This document shows positions 15,427-23,851 of a DNA stretch of 40,908 bases, piece after piece (position 1 is the stretch's first letter; every line of letters starts with the position of its first letter). The stretch is from positions 1-40,908 of the forward strand of contig DATBFJ010000058.1 of assembly GCA_036558545.1 (NCBI GenBank), written 5' to 3'. This stretch comes from JALYGJ01 sp036558545 (GTDB lineage Bacteria > Chloroflexota > Limnocylindria > Limnocylindrales > CSP1-4). Position numbers and translations under genes: made by a program. The notes beneath the pieces are model-generated. The model was not told where the DNA came from. It saw only the letters and a program-made list of their open reading frames with translations, and ran no database searches.

Positions 15427-16995
15427 ATGCTGCCGCACATGAGGTCAAGGCTGAGCTGGGCCGTGGCCGGCATGTCTTCGGCCGCCGTGGCCATAGGCGT
15501 CGGCGAGGTCGTCGCGGGCTTGTTCGGCTCAACCTCGGCCATCGCGGCGGTTGGCGCGCTGGTAATCGCCCTTCAGCCGCCCGGCGGCAAGGACCTGATG
15601 ACGAGCCTGTTCGGGACGAACGACAAGCTCGCCCTCGAGATCATGGTCTTCATCGGAGGCGTTCTGCTGGGGGCGGTGATCGGTCTCCTCGGCCAGCGCG
15701 ATCGGCGCCTTGCGTACGGAGCCTTTGTGTTCGCCGGCGTCGTCGGACTCTTCCTGATCCTCCAAGACCCGCTCGAGGACACGTTGAGCGGCGTTGTCAC
15801 GATAGGAGCCGCGGTCGCCGCGGGCCTCGCCTCTTTCATGTGGCTCACCGACATGATCCAGCCGCGAGCTGTGACCCCGCCAAGGCCAAAGTCCGCGGCT
15901 GCATCGCGAACGCCAGCGGCGCTCCAGATGCCGCGTCGCGCATTCCTGGCCATCGGCGCAACGTTCGTCGCTGCGGGAGCGGTGCTCTCGGTCATCGGGC
16001 GCTTCCTGGGCAGCCAGGTGCCGGCCCAGGCCACGACGCCGGTGGCCGTGCCCGAACCCGCCCGGACCCTTGGACCGGTTCCGTCGGGTGCCGATTTCGG
16101 CATCGAAGGCCTGACCCCGATCGTCATCGACAACGACGACTTCTACCAGATCGACACTCGCCTGGGCACGCCCCAGATCGACGCCTCGACCTGGTCGCTG
16201 CGCATCCACGGCATGGTCGACAACGAGGTGACGCTGACCTATCAGCAACTCCTTGCCATGACGCTGATGGAGCAATACGTCACCATCGCCTGCGTCTCCA
16301 ACGAGGTCGGCGGGCATCTCGTGGGCAATGCCAAGTGGACGGGTGTGAACCTGAACTCTGTGCTGGCGATGGCGGGCGTCCAACCAGGGGCTACCCAGGT
16401 AATCGGTCGCTCGTTCGACGGATGGACCAGCGGCTTTCCTACCGACCATCTTTCCGGAGCGGGAAAGGACGCGATCATCGCGGTGCTCATGAACGACGAG
16501 CCGCTGCCGGCGCGCCACGGCTTTCCCGCACGGGTGATCGTCCCCGGACTGTACGGCTACGTCTCGGCGACGAAGTGGATCACAGAGATCGAGCTGAACA
16601 CGCTCGAAGCGTTCAATGCCTACTGGGTAAACCTTGGCTGGGCCAAGGAGGGGCCGATCCTGACCCAGTCCCGGATCGACCTTCCGCGTTCTGGACAAGG
16701 CGTGACCGCCAGCCAGGTGCAGGTGGCCGGCGTCGCCTGGGCGCCGACGCGCGGCATATCCAAGGTGGAAATTGACGTCGACGAGGACGAGAACTGGCGC
16801 CAGTGCACGCTGAGCGCCCCGTTATCGACGTACACCTGGGTGCAGTGGCAAACCACATTGGGCGTTCCGCCCGGCCGTCACACCATTCGAGTTCGTGCCA
16901 CGGACGGCACTGGCATCGTCCAGGACTCACGCGTGACACCGCCCGCCCCGGACGGGGCACGCGGCTACCACACGGTCAGTTTCAGCGCGTCATGA
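15427..16995 (+). CDS. Membrane-anchored sulfite-oxidase-family molybdopterin oxidoreductase
   Basis: A 522-residue protein. Residues 1-145 contain about five hydrophobic segments; a further segment at about 172-192, preceded by PRRAF, may be an anchor with Tat-like character, placing the catalytic part outside the membrane. Residues about 220-400 are the sulfite-oxidase-like Moco domain, with molybdenum-coordinating Cys289 in TIACVSNEVGG and family motifs RIHGMVDNEVTLTYQQLL, SGFPTDHL and YGYVSATKWI. The C-terminal 100 residues (VAGVAWAPTRGISKVEIDVD) are the Mo-cofactor oxidoreductase dimerisation domain. ATG 15427 has AGGAG six bases upstream. The substrate is unknown; sulfite or another small oxyanion/sulfur compound is possible. 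No cytochrome partner is adjacent. Confidence 0.87.
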   Translation: MLPHMRSRLSWAVAGMSSAAVAIGVGEVVAGLFGSTSAIAAVGALVIALQPPGGKDLMTSLFGTNDKLALEIMVFIGGVLLGAVIGLLGQRDRRLAYGAFVFAGVVGLFLILQDPLEDTLSGVVTIGAAVAAGLASFMWLTDMIQPRAVTPPRPKSAAASRTPAALQMPRRAFLAIGATFVAAGAVLSVIGRFLGSQVPAQATTPVAVPEPARTLGPVPSGADFGIEGLTPIVIDNDDFYQIDTRLGTPQIDASTWSLRIHGMVDNEVTLTYQQLLAMTLMEQYVTIACVSNEVGGHLVGNAKWTGVNLNSVLAMAGVQPGATQVIGRSFDGWTSGFPTDHLSGAGKDAIIAVLMNDEPLPARHGFPARVIVPGLYGYVSATKWITEIELNTLEAFNAYWVNLGWAKEGPILTQSRIDLPRSGQGVTASQVQVAGVAWAPTRGISKVEIDVDEDENWRQCTLSAPLSTYTWVQWQTTLGVPPGRHTIRVRATDGTGIVQDSRVTPPAPDGARGYHTVSFSAS

Positions 16996-17005
16996 CGGCG
17001 CCGCC

Positions 17006-17776
17006 CTAGAGGCGGCCGGCGCTGATGATGCGCTGCAGGAAGCGTTGAGTCCTGGGCTCACTCGGACTGGAGAGCATCACCGACGGCGGCCCCTGCTCGA
17101 GGATGACGCCCTGATCCAGGAAGCAGACACGGTCCGCGACGTCGCGCGCGAAGCCCATCTCGTGCGTGGCGATGATCATCGTCATGCCTTCCGTTGCAAG
17201 CTCTCGGATCACGTCCAGTACCTCGGCGACGAGCTCCGGGTCGAGGGCCGACGTGATCTCATCGAGCAGCAGCAGGTCGGGCTTCATCGCCAGGGCCCGG
17301 ACAATCGCGGCGCGTTGCTGTTGGCCGCCCGACAGACGGTCGGGATATTGGTCGCGCTTCTCGGCCAGGCCGAAGCGCGTGAGCAGCTCCATCGCGCGCG
17401 CGTCCGCCTGGTCGGCCGACATTTTCAGCACCTTGCGCGGCGCCAGCGTCACGTTACTGATCACGCTCATGTGCGGGAAGAGGTTGTATGCCTGGAACAC
17501 GATCCCGATGCGCCGCCGAACCTTGTTGACGTTGACGCCACGGCCGGTGATCTCATCGCCCTCGATCCAGATCCGGCCTGAGTCGACCGGTTCGAGCAGA
17601 TTGATGCAGCGGAGCAGTGTCGATTTACCCGAACCGGACGCCCCGATGAGGCAGACCACCTCGTGCTCGGCGACAGTCAGATCGATACCACGCAGCACCT
17701 CGACCTCGTCGAAGGATTTGTGCAGGTTCTCGACGCGCAATGCCGGCGCGGATGGCGTCGATCGATCGGTGGCCAT
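17006..17776 (-). CDS. Polar amino acid ABC transporter, ATP-binding protein
   Basis: A 256-residue ATPase of the GlnQ/HisP type. Walker A is GASGSGKST, the Q-loop is in VFQAYNLFPHMSV, the signature is LSGGQQQR and Walker B is LLLLDEITSALDPEL with switch His in IATHEMGFARDVADRV. The LFPHMSV and THEMGFAR motifs are characteristic of polar amino acid transporters. It starts 3 bases after the permease stop and is the last gene of the binding protein-permease-ATPase unit. The C-terminus RFLQRII is family-typical. The transported amino acid cannot be deduced. Its end faces the molybdoenzyme gene, with only a small GC hairpin between. Confidence 0.94.
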   Translation of the reverse strand: MATDRSTPSAPALRVENLHKSFDEVEVLRGIDLTVAEHEVVCLIGASGSGKSTLLRCINLLEPVDSGRIWIEGDEITGRGVNVNKVRRRIGIVFQAYNLFPHMSVISNVTLAPRKVLKMSADQADARAMELLTRFGLAEKRDQYPDRLSGGQQQRAAIVRALAMKPDLLLLDEITSALDPELVAEVLDVIRELATEGMTMIIATHEMGFARDVADRVCFLDQGVILEQGPPSVMLSSPSEPRTQRFLQRIISAGRL

Positions 17777-17779
17777 TGT

Positions 17780-18643
17780 CTATCGAGCGACAGTCGCCAG
17801 TTGGCGCTTGCGATCGCGCGCGACCAACCAGTCGACGAAGCGCGCCATCGGGATCGTCAGCACCAGGAAGATCACCGCGCACGACATGTACGCAGTGAAG
17901 TTGAACGACGCGCCGACGATTATCTGGGTGCGCGAGAAGACCTCGATGACACCGATGAACGAGACCAGTGCCGTGTCCTTCTGTAGCCCGATGAAGTCGT
18001 TGAGCAACGGCGGAATCACCCGTCGAACGGCCTGCGGCAGGATGACGTAACGCAGTCCCTGGGCACGGGACAGTCCGAGCGAGCGGGCCGCGGCGTCCTG
18101 CGACGGGTGGATTGCCTCGATCCCCGCGCGGTACACCTCGGCAACGTAGGCCGACCAGAGAATGACCAGGGTGATCAGACCGAGGACGAACACGTCGTTG
18201 GTGACGCCGGGTATGCGCAGCGCCGGCACTCCGAAGCCGATCAGGAAGATGACGAGGATGCTCGGCACTCCCCTGAACAGGTCGATATATACGACGGCCA
18301 TCAGTCGAAACGGGAAGAAGGCCGGCCCCGGCAGGCTGCGCATCACGGCCAGGCCAAGTGCGAAGAGCAGGATGAACGCCTCGGCGATGAGGAACAGCTG
18401 AATGTTCTTGATGAGCGCTGGCAGGAGTTTGGGAAACGCCGCCCAGAATTCTTCTGCGTTGAAGAACGTCTGCTGGACGACGGGCCAGCCAGGTGAGCTG
18501 ACGATCACGTAGCCGATGACGCCGAACACCACGATGGTGCTCAACGTCGCTATCGCCACGCCGCCGGGCCGGAGCCTGCCGAGCAGTCGTGACTGACGGC
18601 TGCCCAGCAACTCGGGCGGGGTCGTTGGCGCGACCCCGCTCAT
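17780..18643 (-). CDS. Polar amino acid ABC transporter, permease
   Basis: A 287-residue inner-membrane protein with an N-terminal helix (about 27-50) and the His/Glu/Gln permease domain (TM segments from about 80 to 275). The EAA loop is present as AARSLGLSRAQGLRYVILPQ, the contact site for the ATPase. YIDLFRGVPSILVIFLI is family-typical. ATG 18643 has no clear ribosome binding site; the region upstream of it and the first ten codons are occupied by strong hairpins (see separate entries). One permease gene suggests it functions as a homodimer. Confidence 0.92.
   Translation of the reverse strand: MSGVAPTTPPELLGSRQSRLLGRLRPGGVAIATLSTIVVFGVIGYVIVSSPGWPVVQQTFFNAEEFWAAFPKLLPALIKNIQLFLIAEAFILLFALGLAVMRSLPGPAFFPFRLMAVVYIDLFRGVPSILVIFLIGFGVPALRIPGVTNDVFVLGLITLVILWSAYVAEVYRAGIEAIHPSQDAAARSLGLSRAQGLRYVILPQAVRRVIPPLLNDFIGLQKDTALVSFIGVIEVFSRTQIIVGASFNFTAYMSCAVIFLVLTIPMARFVDWLVARDRKRQLATVAR
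18616..18639 (-). promoter_or_regulatory. Hairpin within the first codons of the permease gene
   Basis: GCGGGGTCG at 18616-18624 and CGACCCCGC at 18631-18639 form a perfect 9-base-pair stem with a 6-base loop. In the minus-strand mRNA it covers codons 2 to 9, starting three bases after the ATG. Such a stem near the start codon would hinder ribosome loading. Confidence 0.5.
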
Positions 18644-18651
18644 GCAAGCGA

Positions 18652-18687
18652 CGCGCTGAGCACGGCCGCTAGGCCGTGATCAGCGCG
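18652..18687 (-). promoter_or_regulatory. Large hairpin between binding-protein and permease genes
   Basis: The arms CGCGCTGAGCACGGCC (18652-18667) and GGCCGTGATCAGCGCG (18672-18687) pair over 16 positions with one mismatch and a GCTA loop. It ends 8 bases before the permease ATG on the mRNA and so covers the expected ribosome binding site region. No T-run follows, so it is more likely a stabilising or attenuating structure than a full terminator. Unequal expression of binding protein and permease by such hairpins is well known for ABC importers. Confidence 0.6.
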
Positions 18688-18695
18688 GTTCGAGC

Positions 18696-18720
18696 GCAGC
18701 AGACGCCGAAGGCGTGCTGC
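18696..18720 (-). promoter_or_regulatory. Hairpin just downstream of the binding-protein stop codon
   Basis: GCAGCAGACGCC (18696-18707) and GGCGTGCTGC (18711-18720) pair as a 10-base stem with a 2-base bulge and a 3-base loop. It lies 12 bases after the stop of the binding-protein gene in the direction of transcription and could protect its mRNA 3' end from nucleases. Confidence 0.5.
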
Positions 18721-18732
18721 GAAGAAGACAAC

Positions 18733-19857
18733 CTACTGGAGGAACGGGATGTTCTGGCCGCTCACGATCCACGTGTCGTAAATGGCCTGAAGCGTCCCAT
18801 TTGCCTTGATTGCGGCGATCGCCTGATTGACGCACGGAGTGAGCGGGCTGTCCTTCTGGAGGACTGCGCCCACCTCGTCGGTCTGCAGCGCCGAGCTGAA
18901 CTGCCCGACGATCTGACCCGCCGGATCCCCGGCAAGCTGAGCGTCGCGCATGTAGAACGCGGTGCCGAGGTCGACGACGATGCCGTCAATCTGCCCGTTC
19001 TTCAACGCCGTTAGGGCGGCGGTGTTGTCCGGGTAAACAGTCGGATCGCTGTTCGGCTGAATGACCTGGTCGATCAGGTCGAAGCTCGTCGTGTTAGACG
19101 CGGCACCCAGTTTGTACGCCTTCAGGTCGTTGATGTTCTGGGCACCGGTGATCGGGTTGTCGGCGAGCGCCAGGAGTGACTGAACCGCATCGAAATACGG
19201 ATCGCTGAAGTCAACGTTCAGCGCACGCTTCGGGCGGATCGAGACCTGGGCCATGTGGAAGTCGAACTGCTTGGGGCCCGGCGCGAAGGACTGGGCGAAA
19301 ACCGTGTTCTGGATCCAGTCGATCAGATCCGGCGTGAAGCCCATCGCATTCGCGATCGCGTACGCGGTTGCACCCTCGAAGCCTTCCATTGAGTACGGAT
19401 CGCTGACTTCCCAGTCATCGCCGCCGGCGGGCTCGTTCGGGTACTGCACGGTCGGATCGCCGCCCCACCAGGGCGGGAACGCCGGGTTGTCCGTGCTCAG
19501 AGTCAGACGGCCGGGCGTCTTGGTGGACAGACTCGTGATCGGTCCGCAGACAGCGAGCGGCGGGCTGGGCAGCGCATACGAGGGCGCGGCCGATGCTCCG
19601 GTGGTTGGCTCCGTCGACTCACTCGGTGGCTGCGTCACCTCCTCGGTCGGCGCAGGTGTGGTCGCCTCCGTCGGCTCCGTGGTCGGTGCCCCCGTGGCTG
19701 GCAGGCTGGCCATCTCGGTGGCCTCGGCGGTCGGGGTCGCCGGCGCGCCGGTTCGTGCCGGCAAAGTCGGCAAAACGGGTAGCTGCGTCGCAACCGGTCC
19801 ACTGCATGCCGCAAGCAACAGCGAGACCGAGAGCAGCGCGAGTGACGTGCGTCTCAC
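18733..19857 (-). CDS. Polar amino acid ABC transporter, substrate-binding lipoprotein
   Basis: A 374-residue lipoprotein with signal RRTSLALLSVSLLLAAC (Cys18 lipidated). Residues about 22-95 form an unusually long Thr/Pro/Glu/Ala-rich linker, likely tethering the domain above the membrane or wall. Residues about 105-370 are a family 3 periplasmic-binding domain (LTLSTDNPAFPPWW, RALNVDFSDPYFDAVQSLLA, DGIVVDLGTAFYM, IKANGTLQAIYDTWI). GTG 19857 is chosen because GGAGG lies six bases upstream and the signal peptide starts there; the frame is open 104 codons further but without signal-like sequence. It is the first gene of the importer, followed by two hairpins before the permease. Confidence 0.92.
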   Translation of the reverse strand: MRRTSLALLSVSLLLAACSGPVATQLPVLPTLPARTGAPATPTAEATEMASLPATGAPTTEPTEATTPAPTEEVTQPPSESTEPTTGASAAPSYALPSPPLAVCGPITSLSTKTPGRLTLSTDNPAFPPWWGGDPTVQYPNEPAGGDDWEVSDPYSMEGFEGATAYAIANAMGFTPDLIDWIQNTVFAQSFAPGPKQFDFHMAQVSIRPKRALNVDFSDPYFDAVQSLLALADNPITGAQNINDLKAYKLGAASNTTSFDLIDQVIQPNSDPTVYPDNTAALTALKNGQIDGIVVDLGTAFYMRDAQLAGDPAGQIVGQFSSALQTDEVGAVLQKDSPLTPCVNQAIAAIKANGTLQAIYDTWIVSGQNIPFLQ

Positions 19858-19919
19858 GGCATTCCTCCTCCTCTTGTGGGCGGAGGATAGCCAAACGGCG
19901 CGCGAGGCGCCGCGTTGTG

Positions 19920-20285
19920 TCAGGAGATCGGTTCGGCGATTGCCGGTGAGTGCACCACGGACAGGATGATCGTGACGATTCCGCCGACGACCAGGCCGAC
20001 CAGACCCCAAGGGACGGCGCTCGCCCCGGCAGGCACCGGCGCGGTGATGATCAGGCCGATTCCAGCGGCAATGAGGATCAGGCCCCAGCCGGCAACGATC
20101 CAGCGCGGCAGCTTCGGGATGAACACCCAGGTCAACAGCAGGCCAAGAGTCAGCAGGCCGGCGAGCCACAGCGCGACGATGTCGATGTTGCGCGGCACGT
20201 CGTCGAGGTTGGCGATGGCCGCGAGCGTGGTAAAGAAACCGACCGTGAGGCCAAGGGCTGCCAGCGCGAACCGATCGCGGATCAT
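19920..20285 (-). CDS. Small four-helix membrane protein
   Basis: A 121-residue protein with four hydrophobic helices (about 7-27, 38-58, 65-84 and 93-115): ALAALGLTVGFFTTLAAI, DIVALWLAGLLTLGLLLTWV, WIVAGWGLILIAAGIGLIIT and WGLVGLVVGGIVTIILSVV. I do not recognise a family. ATG 20285 is supported by GAGGGAG five bases upstream. It lies between the paa genes and the importer on the same strand, 66 bases after paaD, and could be co-transcribed with either. Confidence 0.7.
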   Translation of the reverse strand: MIRDRFALAALGLTVGFFTTLAAIANLDDVPRNIDIVALWLAGLLTLGLLLTWVFIPKLPRWIVAGWGLILIAAGIGLIITAPVPAGASAVPWGLVGLVVGGIVTIILSVVHSPAIAEPIS

Positions 20286-20351
20286 CGAACTCCCTCTTTC
20301 ATGTTGGCGATCGCACGGGGCCACCGGCCCGTCACCCAAGTATGGCGTCCG

Positions 20352-20846
20352 CTAGACGTCCTTGAACTGCTCGAATGGTTGGCGGCAGTCGGCGCAGTGA
20401 TGGATAGCGCGGCAGAGCGTAGGCCCGAATGCATTCTCCAGCGTCGTGTTGCGTGAGCCGCAGAACGGGCACTCAGCGATGGGCAGCACCACGAGATCGC
20501 GGCTCCTCACGGCTGGCGGAGCGAAGCCCGCGCTGCGCAGTGCCTCGCGGCCGCGCTGGGTGATCCGCTCGGAGGTCCAGGGCTCGGCGAAGGAAATCTC
20601 GACACGGACATCGTCCGCGAACTCAGCCAGCCTCTGCTCGATCGACGATCGCATGACCTCGATCGCCGGACAACCGACGAATGTTGGCAACAGCTCGACT
20701 CGGATACTGCCCTCGCCCGTCTCAACCGTTCTGACCACACCCAGATCAACGACGGAGATGGTCGGGATCTCCGGATCGTGAACGTCCTGGAGCGCGGCCC
20801 AGACCGCGGACTCGAGCGGCCGGAGACTGATCGCCGCAGCTACCAC
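20352..20846 (-). CDS. paaD: PaaD-like protein of the phenylacetyl-CoA epoxidase operon
   Basis: A 164-residue protein with an N-terminal DUF59/MIP18 domain (VWAALQDVHDPEIPTISVVDLGVV, in parts) and a C-terminal zinc ribbon with four cysteines (CPFCGSRNT, then HHCADCRQPFEQFK). PaaD is thought to help assemble or mature the metal centres of the PaaABCE complex. GTG 20846 overlaps the end of paaC by 7 bases and follows GAGGAGG at about 8 bases, indicating coupled translation. It is the last recognisable paa gene in the operon. Confidence 0.9.
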   Translation of the reverse strand: MVAAAISLRPLESAVWAALQDVHDPEIPTISVVDLGVVRTVETGEGSIRVELLPTFVGCPAIEVMRSSIEQRLAEFADDVRVEISFAEPWTSERITQRGREALRSAGFAPPAVRSRDLVVLPIAECPFCGSRNTTLENAFGPTLCRAIHHCADCRQPFEQFKDV

Positions 20847-21676
20847 GCAGCGCCCTCCTCGAGCCGGGCTACTGACGTGAACTCGTTCCACAGCCAGATG
20901 AACGACTCGTCGGGCTCCTGGTGATCACGACCATCGGTGCGCGGCTCGGTCCCTGTGACGGTTGGCAGCTCGAGCGCGCCCAGGCGGGCATTGGCCTCCG
21001 ACTTCCAGCGGCCGGCCAGTTCGATCATCGGAGCCGAAAGCACTCCGGCAGCGACGAGCATGTCTTCGCCGGGCAGCGGCGCGAACACGGACAGGGCCAC
21101 CTGCTCAAGCCCCTCGAGGGCCTTCGCCGTTTCGTCGCGTGGCATGCCCGAATGAGAGGAGAGCCTCTCGAGCCACGCATCAAGATGCATCAGGTGATAG
21201 CGCTCCTCGCGCCTGATCTTGGCCACTACCTCGGCGAGCGGCGCGAAGCTCGAATGAGCGAGCGCCGCCAAGCGGACCGAATCGGCGGTGTCATACAACC
21301 ACCGGCGGGCGATGGTGAAAGCCCATCCCTGGCGCGGCTGGTCCAGCAGCCGCGCATGTTTGTACTCGGCTGGCTGGCGGTGAAACGCGAGTCGATCGGC
21401 CTCCTCGCCCGTCAGCGCCGCGCGCATCTCGTACAGCAGACGCGCGTGCCCGATCTCGTCCTGCGCGATCGAGGAGAACGCGACGTCCTCCTCGAGCATT
21501 GGCGCAACGCCGGTCCATTCCGAGTCGCGGAAGCCTATGACGAACTCGTCGTCGGCCATCGTCAGCAACAGATCGGCGATCGCGGCGCGCAGCTCAGCGT
21601 CCAGGGCAGACGCGTCGAACGCGGGCAGATCAGGTTGAATGAGCTGCCGAGTCGGCAGCCGCGCTTCGGCCGTCAT
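20840..21676 (-). CDS. paaC: Phenylacetyl-CoA epoxidase structural subunit PaaC
   Basis: A 278-residue ferritin-like helical protein. PaaC pairs with the catalytic PaaA as a structural subunit in the complex that converts phenylacetyl-CoA to its ring 1,2-epoxide. Motifs seen are LLTMADDEFVIGFRDSEW, AQDEIGHARLLYEM and RREERYHLMHLDAWLERL. ATG 21676 shares its A with the paaB stop (TGATG). It is downstream of paaB and overlaps paaD. Confidence 0.93.
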   Translation of the reverse strand: MTAEARLPTRQLIQPDLPAFDASALDAELRAAIADLLLTMADDEFVIGFRDSEWTGVAPMLEEDVAFSSIAQDEIGHARLLYEMRAALTGEEADRLAFHRQPAEYKHARLLDQPRQGWAFTIARRWLYDTADSVRLAALAHSSFAPLAEVVAKIRREERYHLMHLDAWLERLSSHSGMPRDETAKALEGLEQVALSVFAPLPGEDMLVAAGVLSAPMIELAGRWKSEANARLGALELPTVTGTEPRTDGRDHQEPDESFIWLWNEFTSVARLEEGAAW

Positions 21677-22035
21677 CAGGTGGCTTCCTCCGCCGCGCGC
21701 CTCTTGGCGACTTCCAGCTTGTCACGCATCACGTAGCCGCCCGGCTTCTTGAACGAACGATCCAGCGGCGGCTGAAGCAGATCCGGATCGGACAGGTCCG
21801 TGATCTCCGTCCGGGGCACCACCCACAGGCGCACGCTTTCGTTGCGTCGGCTGTAGAACTCCCTGGCGTAATGCGTCGCGAGTTCGCGGTCGGGCGCACG
21901 GACGTTACCCGCATGGCGCATCGGGTCGCCTTCCTTCTCCTGGCGGAAGACCTCCCAGACGTCCGGATCGGCACCGCTGCCCAGTCGGCCGTCCTCGACG
22001 CGACGCCCCTCCGCCGGCCGCTGCTCGTCAGCCAT
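21676..22035 (-). CDS. paaB: Phenylacetyl-CoA epoxidase subunit PaaB
   Basis: A 119-residue small subunit with the family pattern DVWEVFRQEKEGDPMRHAGN, AREFYSRRNESVRLWVVPR and the end GGYVMRDKLEVAKRR. PaaB bridges subunits in the PaaABC complex. ATG 22035 is taken as start, though its ribosome binding site is weak; ATG 22065 in frame is an alternative. It lies 211 bases downstream of paaA, an unusually wide gap for this operon. Confidence 0.9.
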   Translation of the reverse strand: MADEQRPAEGRRVEDGRLGSGADPDVWEVFRQEKEGDPMRHAGNVRAPDRELATHYAREFYSRRNESVRLWVVPRTEITDLSDPDLLQPPLDRSFKKPGGYVMRDKLEVAKRRAAEEAT

Positions 22036-22246
22036 TAATGCGTCTCGAGCAGGTTGGCGCTTCATGCGCACACGCGAAGACGATTGCGTCGACGACGTGG
22101 CCATTTGACCGTGGGCTTCGTCGGTTCACCCCGGCTTTCATTCGCCCAGAAGGCCCGAAAACGTGCCCACCCAACCGGCGCATCGCGTAATCGGGGCTCG
22201 GAGCTGGCATCGGTGGCTGAATGCGTTCACTGCAAGTGGAAAGTCG
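22036..22246. other. Intergenic gap between paaA and paaB
   Basis: A 211-base gap inside an otherwise tightly overlapped operon. Short frames exist in both directions but none has a recognisable product or ribosome binding site. It may contain an internal promoter or RNA structure for paaBCD; I see no clear consensus. Confidence 0.35.
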
Positions 22247-23248
22247 TCAGGCAGCTTCCGTCGAGGCCACGGTGGTGGTAAGGATCGTGTTGCGGACCCA
22301 CGCTGTCTGCTCGTGGTTGAACCTCCGGAAGGCCAGCCGTTCCTGCGACTTGGGACCGTGGCCCGTCACGACCGTGCGAAGCTCCTGCCAGTCGGGCTCG
22401 GAGTAGCGCCACTCGCCTGACTCCTTGTTTTCGTGCAACTCCGCGTCCGGCGGGAACAGGCCGATCTCCCAGAGGCGCGGCACGTACGTCGACAGGAATT
22501 CCTGGCGTAGCTGCTCCCCGGTCTTCTCCTTGATGCGCCAGTAAAGATCGCGATCCTTGGCCGGATCCGTGCGCGGCCCATGCATCTGCATCAGCGGACC
22601 CCACCACCGATCGAGCGCCTCCTGGACCATGTCGCGCTGCATCTGCGAGCCGTTCATCATCGTCACGACCACGTCGCGGCCGTGCATGATGTGGACCGAC
22701 TCCTCCCAGCAGATCTTCTTCATCGTCCGGCTGTATGGCCCGTACGACGAGTCGCGTAGAGCCTGCTGCGCCACGATGGCCGCGGCGTCGACCAGCCAGG
22801 CGATGATGCCTACGTCACCCCACGACTTCGTCGGGTAGTGGAAGACGTTGTGGAACTTGGTCTTGCCGTCGAGCAGGTCCTGGTACATCTGCTCGCGCGA
22901 CTTGCCCAGATCCTCGGCGACTCGATAAAGCAACTGGGCGTGTCCGCATTCGTCCTGGACCTTGGCGGTCAGTGCCAGCTTTCGCTTCAGAGTTGGCGCG
23001 CGCATGATCCACTCGCGCTCCGGCAGGACGCCCATCAACTCTGAATTCGCGTGCATCTCGACGAAGCGCAAAACGCTCAAGCGATACTCGTCCGGCATCC
23101 AATCGCGCGCCTCGACCTTCTGACCGGACTGGACGTGCTCGACAAACGCGTCGTATCGCTGTTCGTGGTTGAGCGAGTCGTCGGCGAAGAGAGGAGTGGG
23201 CCTGTCCTCGGGCGCAAGAATCGGGGCGAGTGAGATCGGGTCGGTCAT
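22247..23248 (-). CDS. paaA: Phenylacetyl-CoA epoxidase catalytic subunit PaaA
   Basis: The 333-residue di-iron oxygenase subunit. Candidate iron ligands are Glu70 (HANSELMG), Glu100 and His103 (KVQDECGHAQLL), and the second-half motif WEESVHIMHGRD. The family start, helical core and C-terminal part (GEWRYSEPDWQELRTVVTGH) are intact. The ATG overlaps the TetR stop by 4 bases (ATGA), so the regulator and the enzyme are one transcript. Downstream genes are paaB, paaC and paaD. The reductase PaaE and ligase PaaK are not in the window. Confidence 0.95.
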   Translation of the reverse strand: MTDPISLAPILAPEDRPTPLFADDSLNHEQRYDAFVEHVQSGQKVEARDWMPDEYRLSVLRFVEMHANSELMGVLPEREWIMRAPTLKRKLALTAKVQDECGHAQLLYRVAEDLGKSREQMYQDLLDGKTKFHNVFHYPTKSWGDVGIIAWLVDAAAIVAQQALRDSSYGPYSRTMKKICWEESVHIMHGRDVVVTMMNGSQMQRDMVQEALDRWWGPLMQMHGPRTDPAKDRDLYWRIKEKTGEQLRQEFLSTYVPRLWEIGLFPPDAELHENKESGEWRYSEPDWQELRTVVTGHGPKSQERLAFRRFNHEQTAWVRNTILTTTVASTEAA

Positions 23249-23835
23249 CGCGGGCTCTCCAGTGCACGGAGGAACAGGTCGGCGTGTTCGTCGGCTATTT
23301 GATCGGCAGTCAGTGGTCCGCTCGGTCGGTACCAGGTCGGAATTCCGTTCAGCGCGGAAAGGATCGCCATTGCGCTCGTCTTGACGTCGACCTCACGGAA
23401 TTCGCCCTGTTCGACCCCTGCGGAAATGACGTCGCGGAACAACGCTTCGTACGCGTCGCGACGTGCCTGCATCTCCTCGCGGCGGGCCGACGAAAGGAAG
23501 CGCCATTCGTGGAGGAAGACCGCGGCGTCCTTCTGAATGCTGGTCACGACACCGACATGCGCGCGGATCATATTCGCGAGCCGGTCAGCCGGCGACGCTT
23601 CTGTCGCTTCGGCGACGGGGCCGAGTTGCGAGTTGAACTTATCCGCGGCGCGGGTGACGATCGACCACAGGACGTCTTCCTTCGACGCCATGTGCGCATA
23701 CAGGCTGCCGCCCTGGAGGTTGAGTGCCTGCGCGATGTCGCGTACGCTCGTCGCGGCATAGCCACGCTCGCGGAAAAGGGCGGAGGCCACCTCCTCGATC
23801 TGGAGGCGGCGCGGAGTGTCGGTTCCCGCAGTCAT
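23245..23835 (-). CDS. TetR/AcrR-family regulator of the paa operon
   Basis: A 196-residue repressor. The N-terminal helix-turn-helix is at about 20-52 (GYAATSVRDIAQALNLQGGS, then LYAHMASKEDVLW) and the C-terminal half is a TetR_C ligand domain (DAAVFLHEWRFLSSARREEM). It leads the paa operon and overlaps paaA by 4 bases, so it likely controls its own operon in response to a phenylacetate CoA intermediate, as PaaR-type TetR proteins do. The palindrome at 23852-23865, 17 bases upstream of its ATG, is the probable operator. Confidence 0.9.
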   Translation of the reverse strand: MTAGTDTPRRLQIEEVASALFRERGYAATSVRDIAQALNLQGGSLYAHMASKEDVLWSIVTRAADKFNSQLGPVAEATEASPADRLANMIRAHVGVVTSIQKDAAVFLHEWRFLSSARREEMQARRDAYEALFRDVISAGVEQGEFREVDVKTSAMAILSALNGIPTWYRPSGPLTADQIADEHADLFLRALESPR

Positions 23836-23851
23836 CAGCTACGCAGTCTAA

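Noticed and set aside
15529..16698. A 389-codon minus-strand frame opposite the molybdoenzyme
   Set aside because: Antisense to conserved Moco motifs; very Arg/His/Asp-rich, with no start signal.
17000..17016. GC-rich hairpin (GCCGCC, loop, GGCGGC) between the molybdoenzyme and importer ATPase genes
   Set aside because: Only six pairs, no T-run, and it overlaps a stop codon; not enough for a terminator call.
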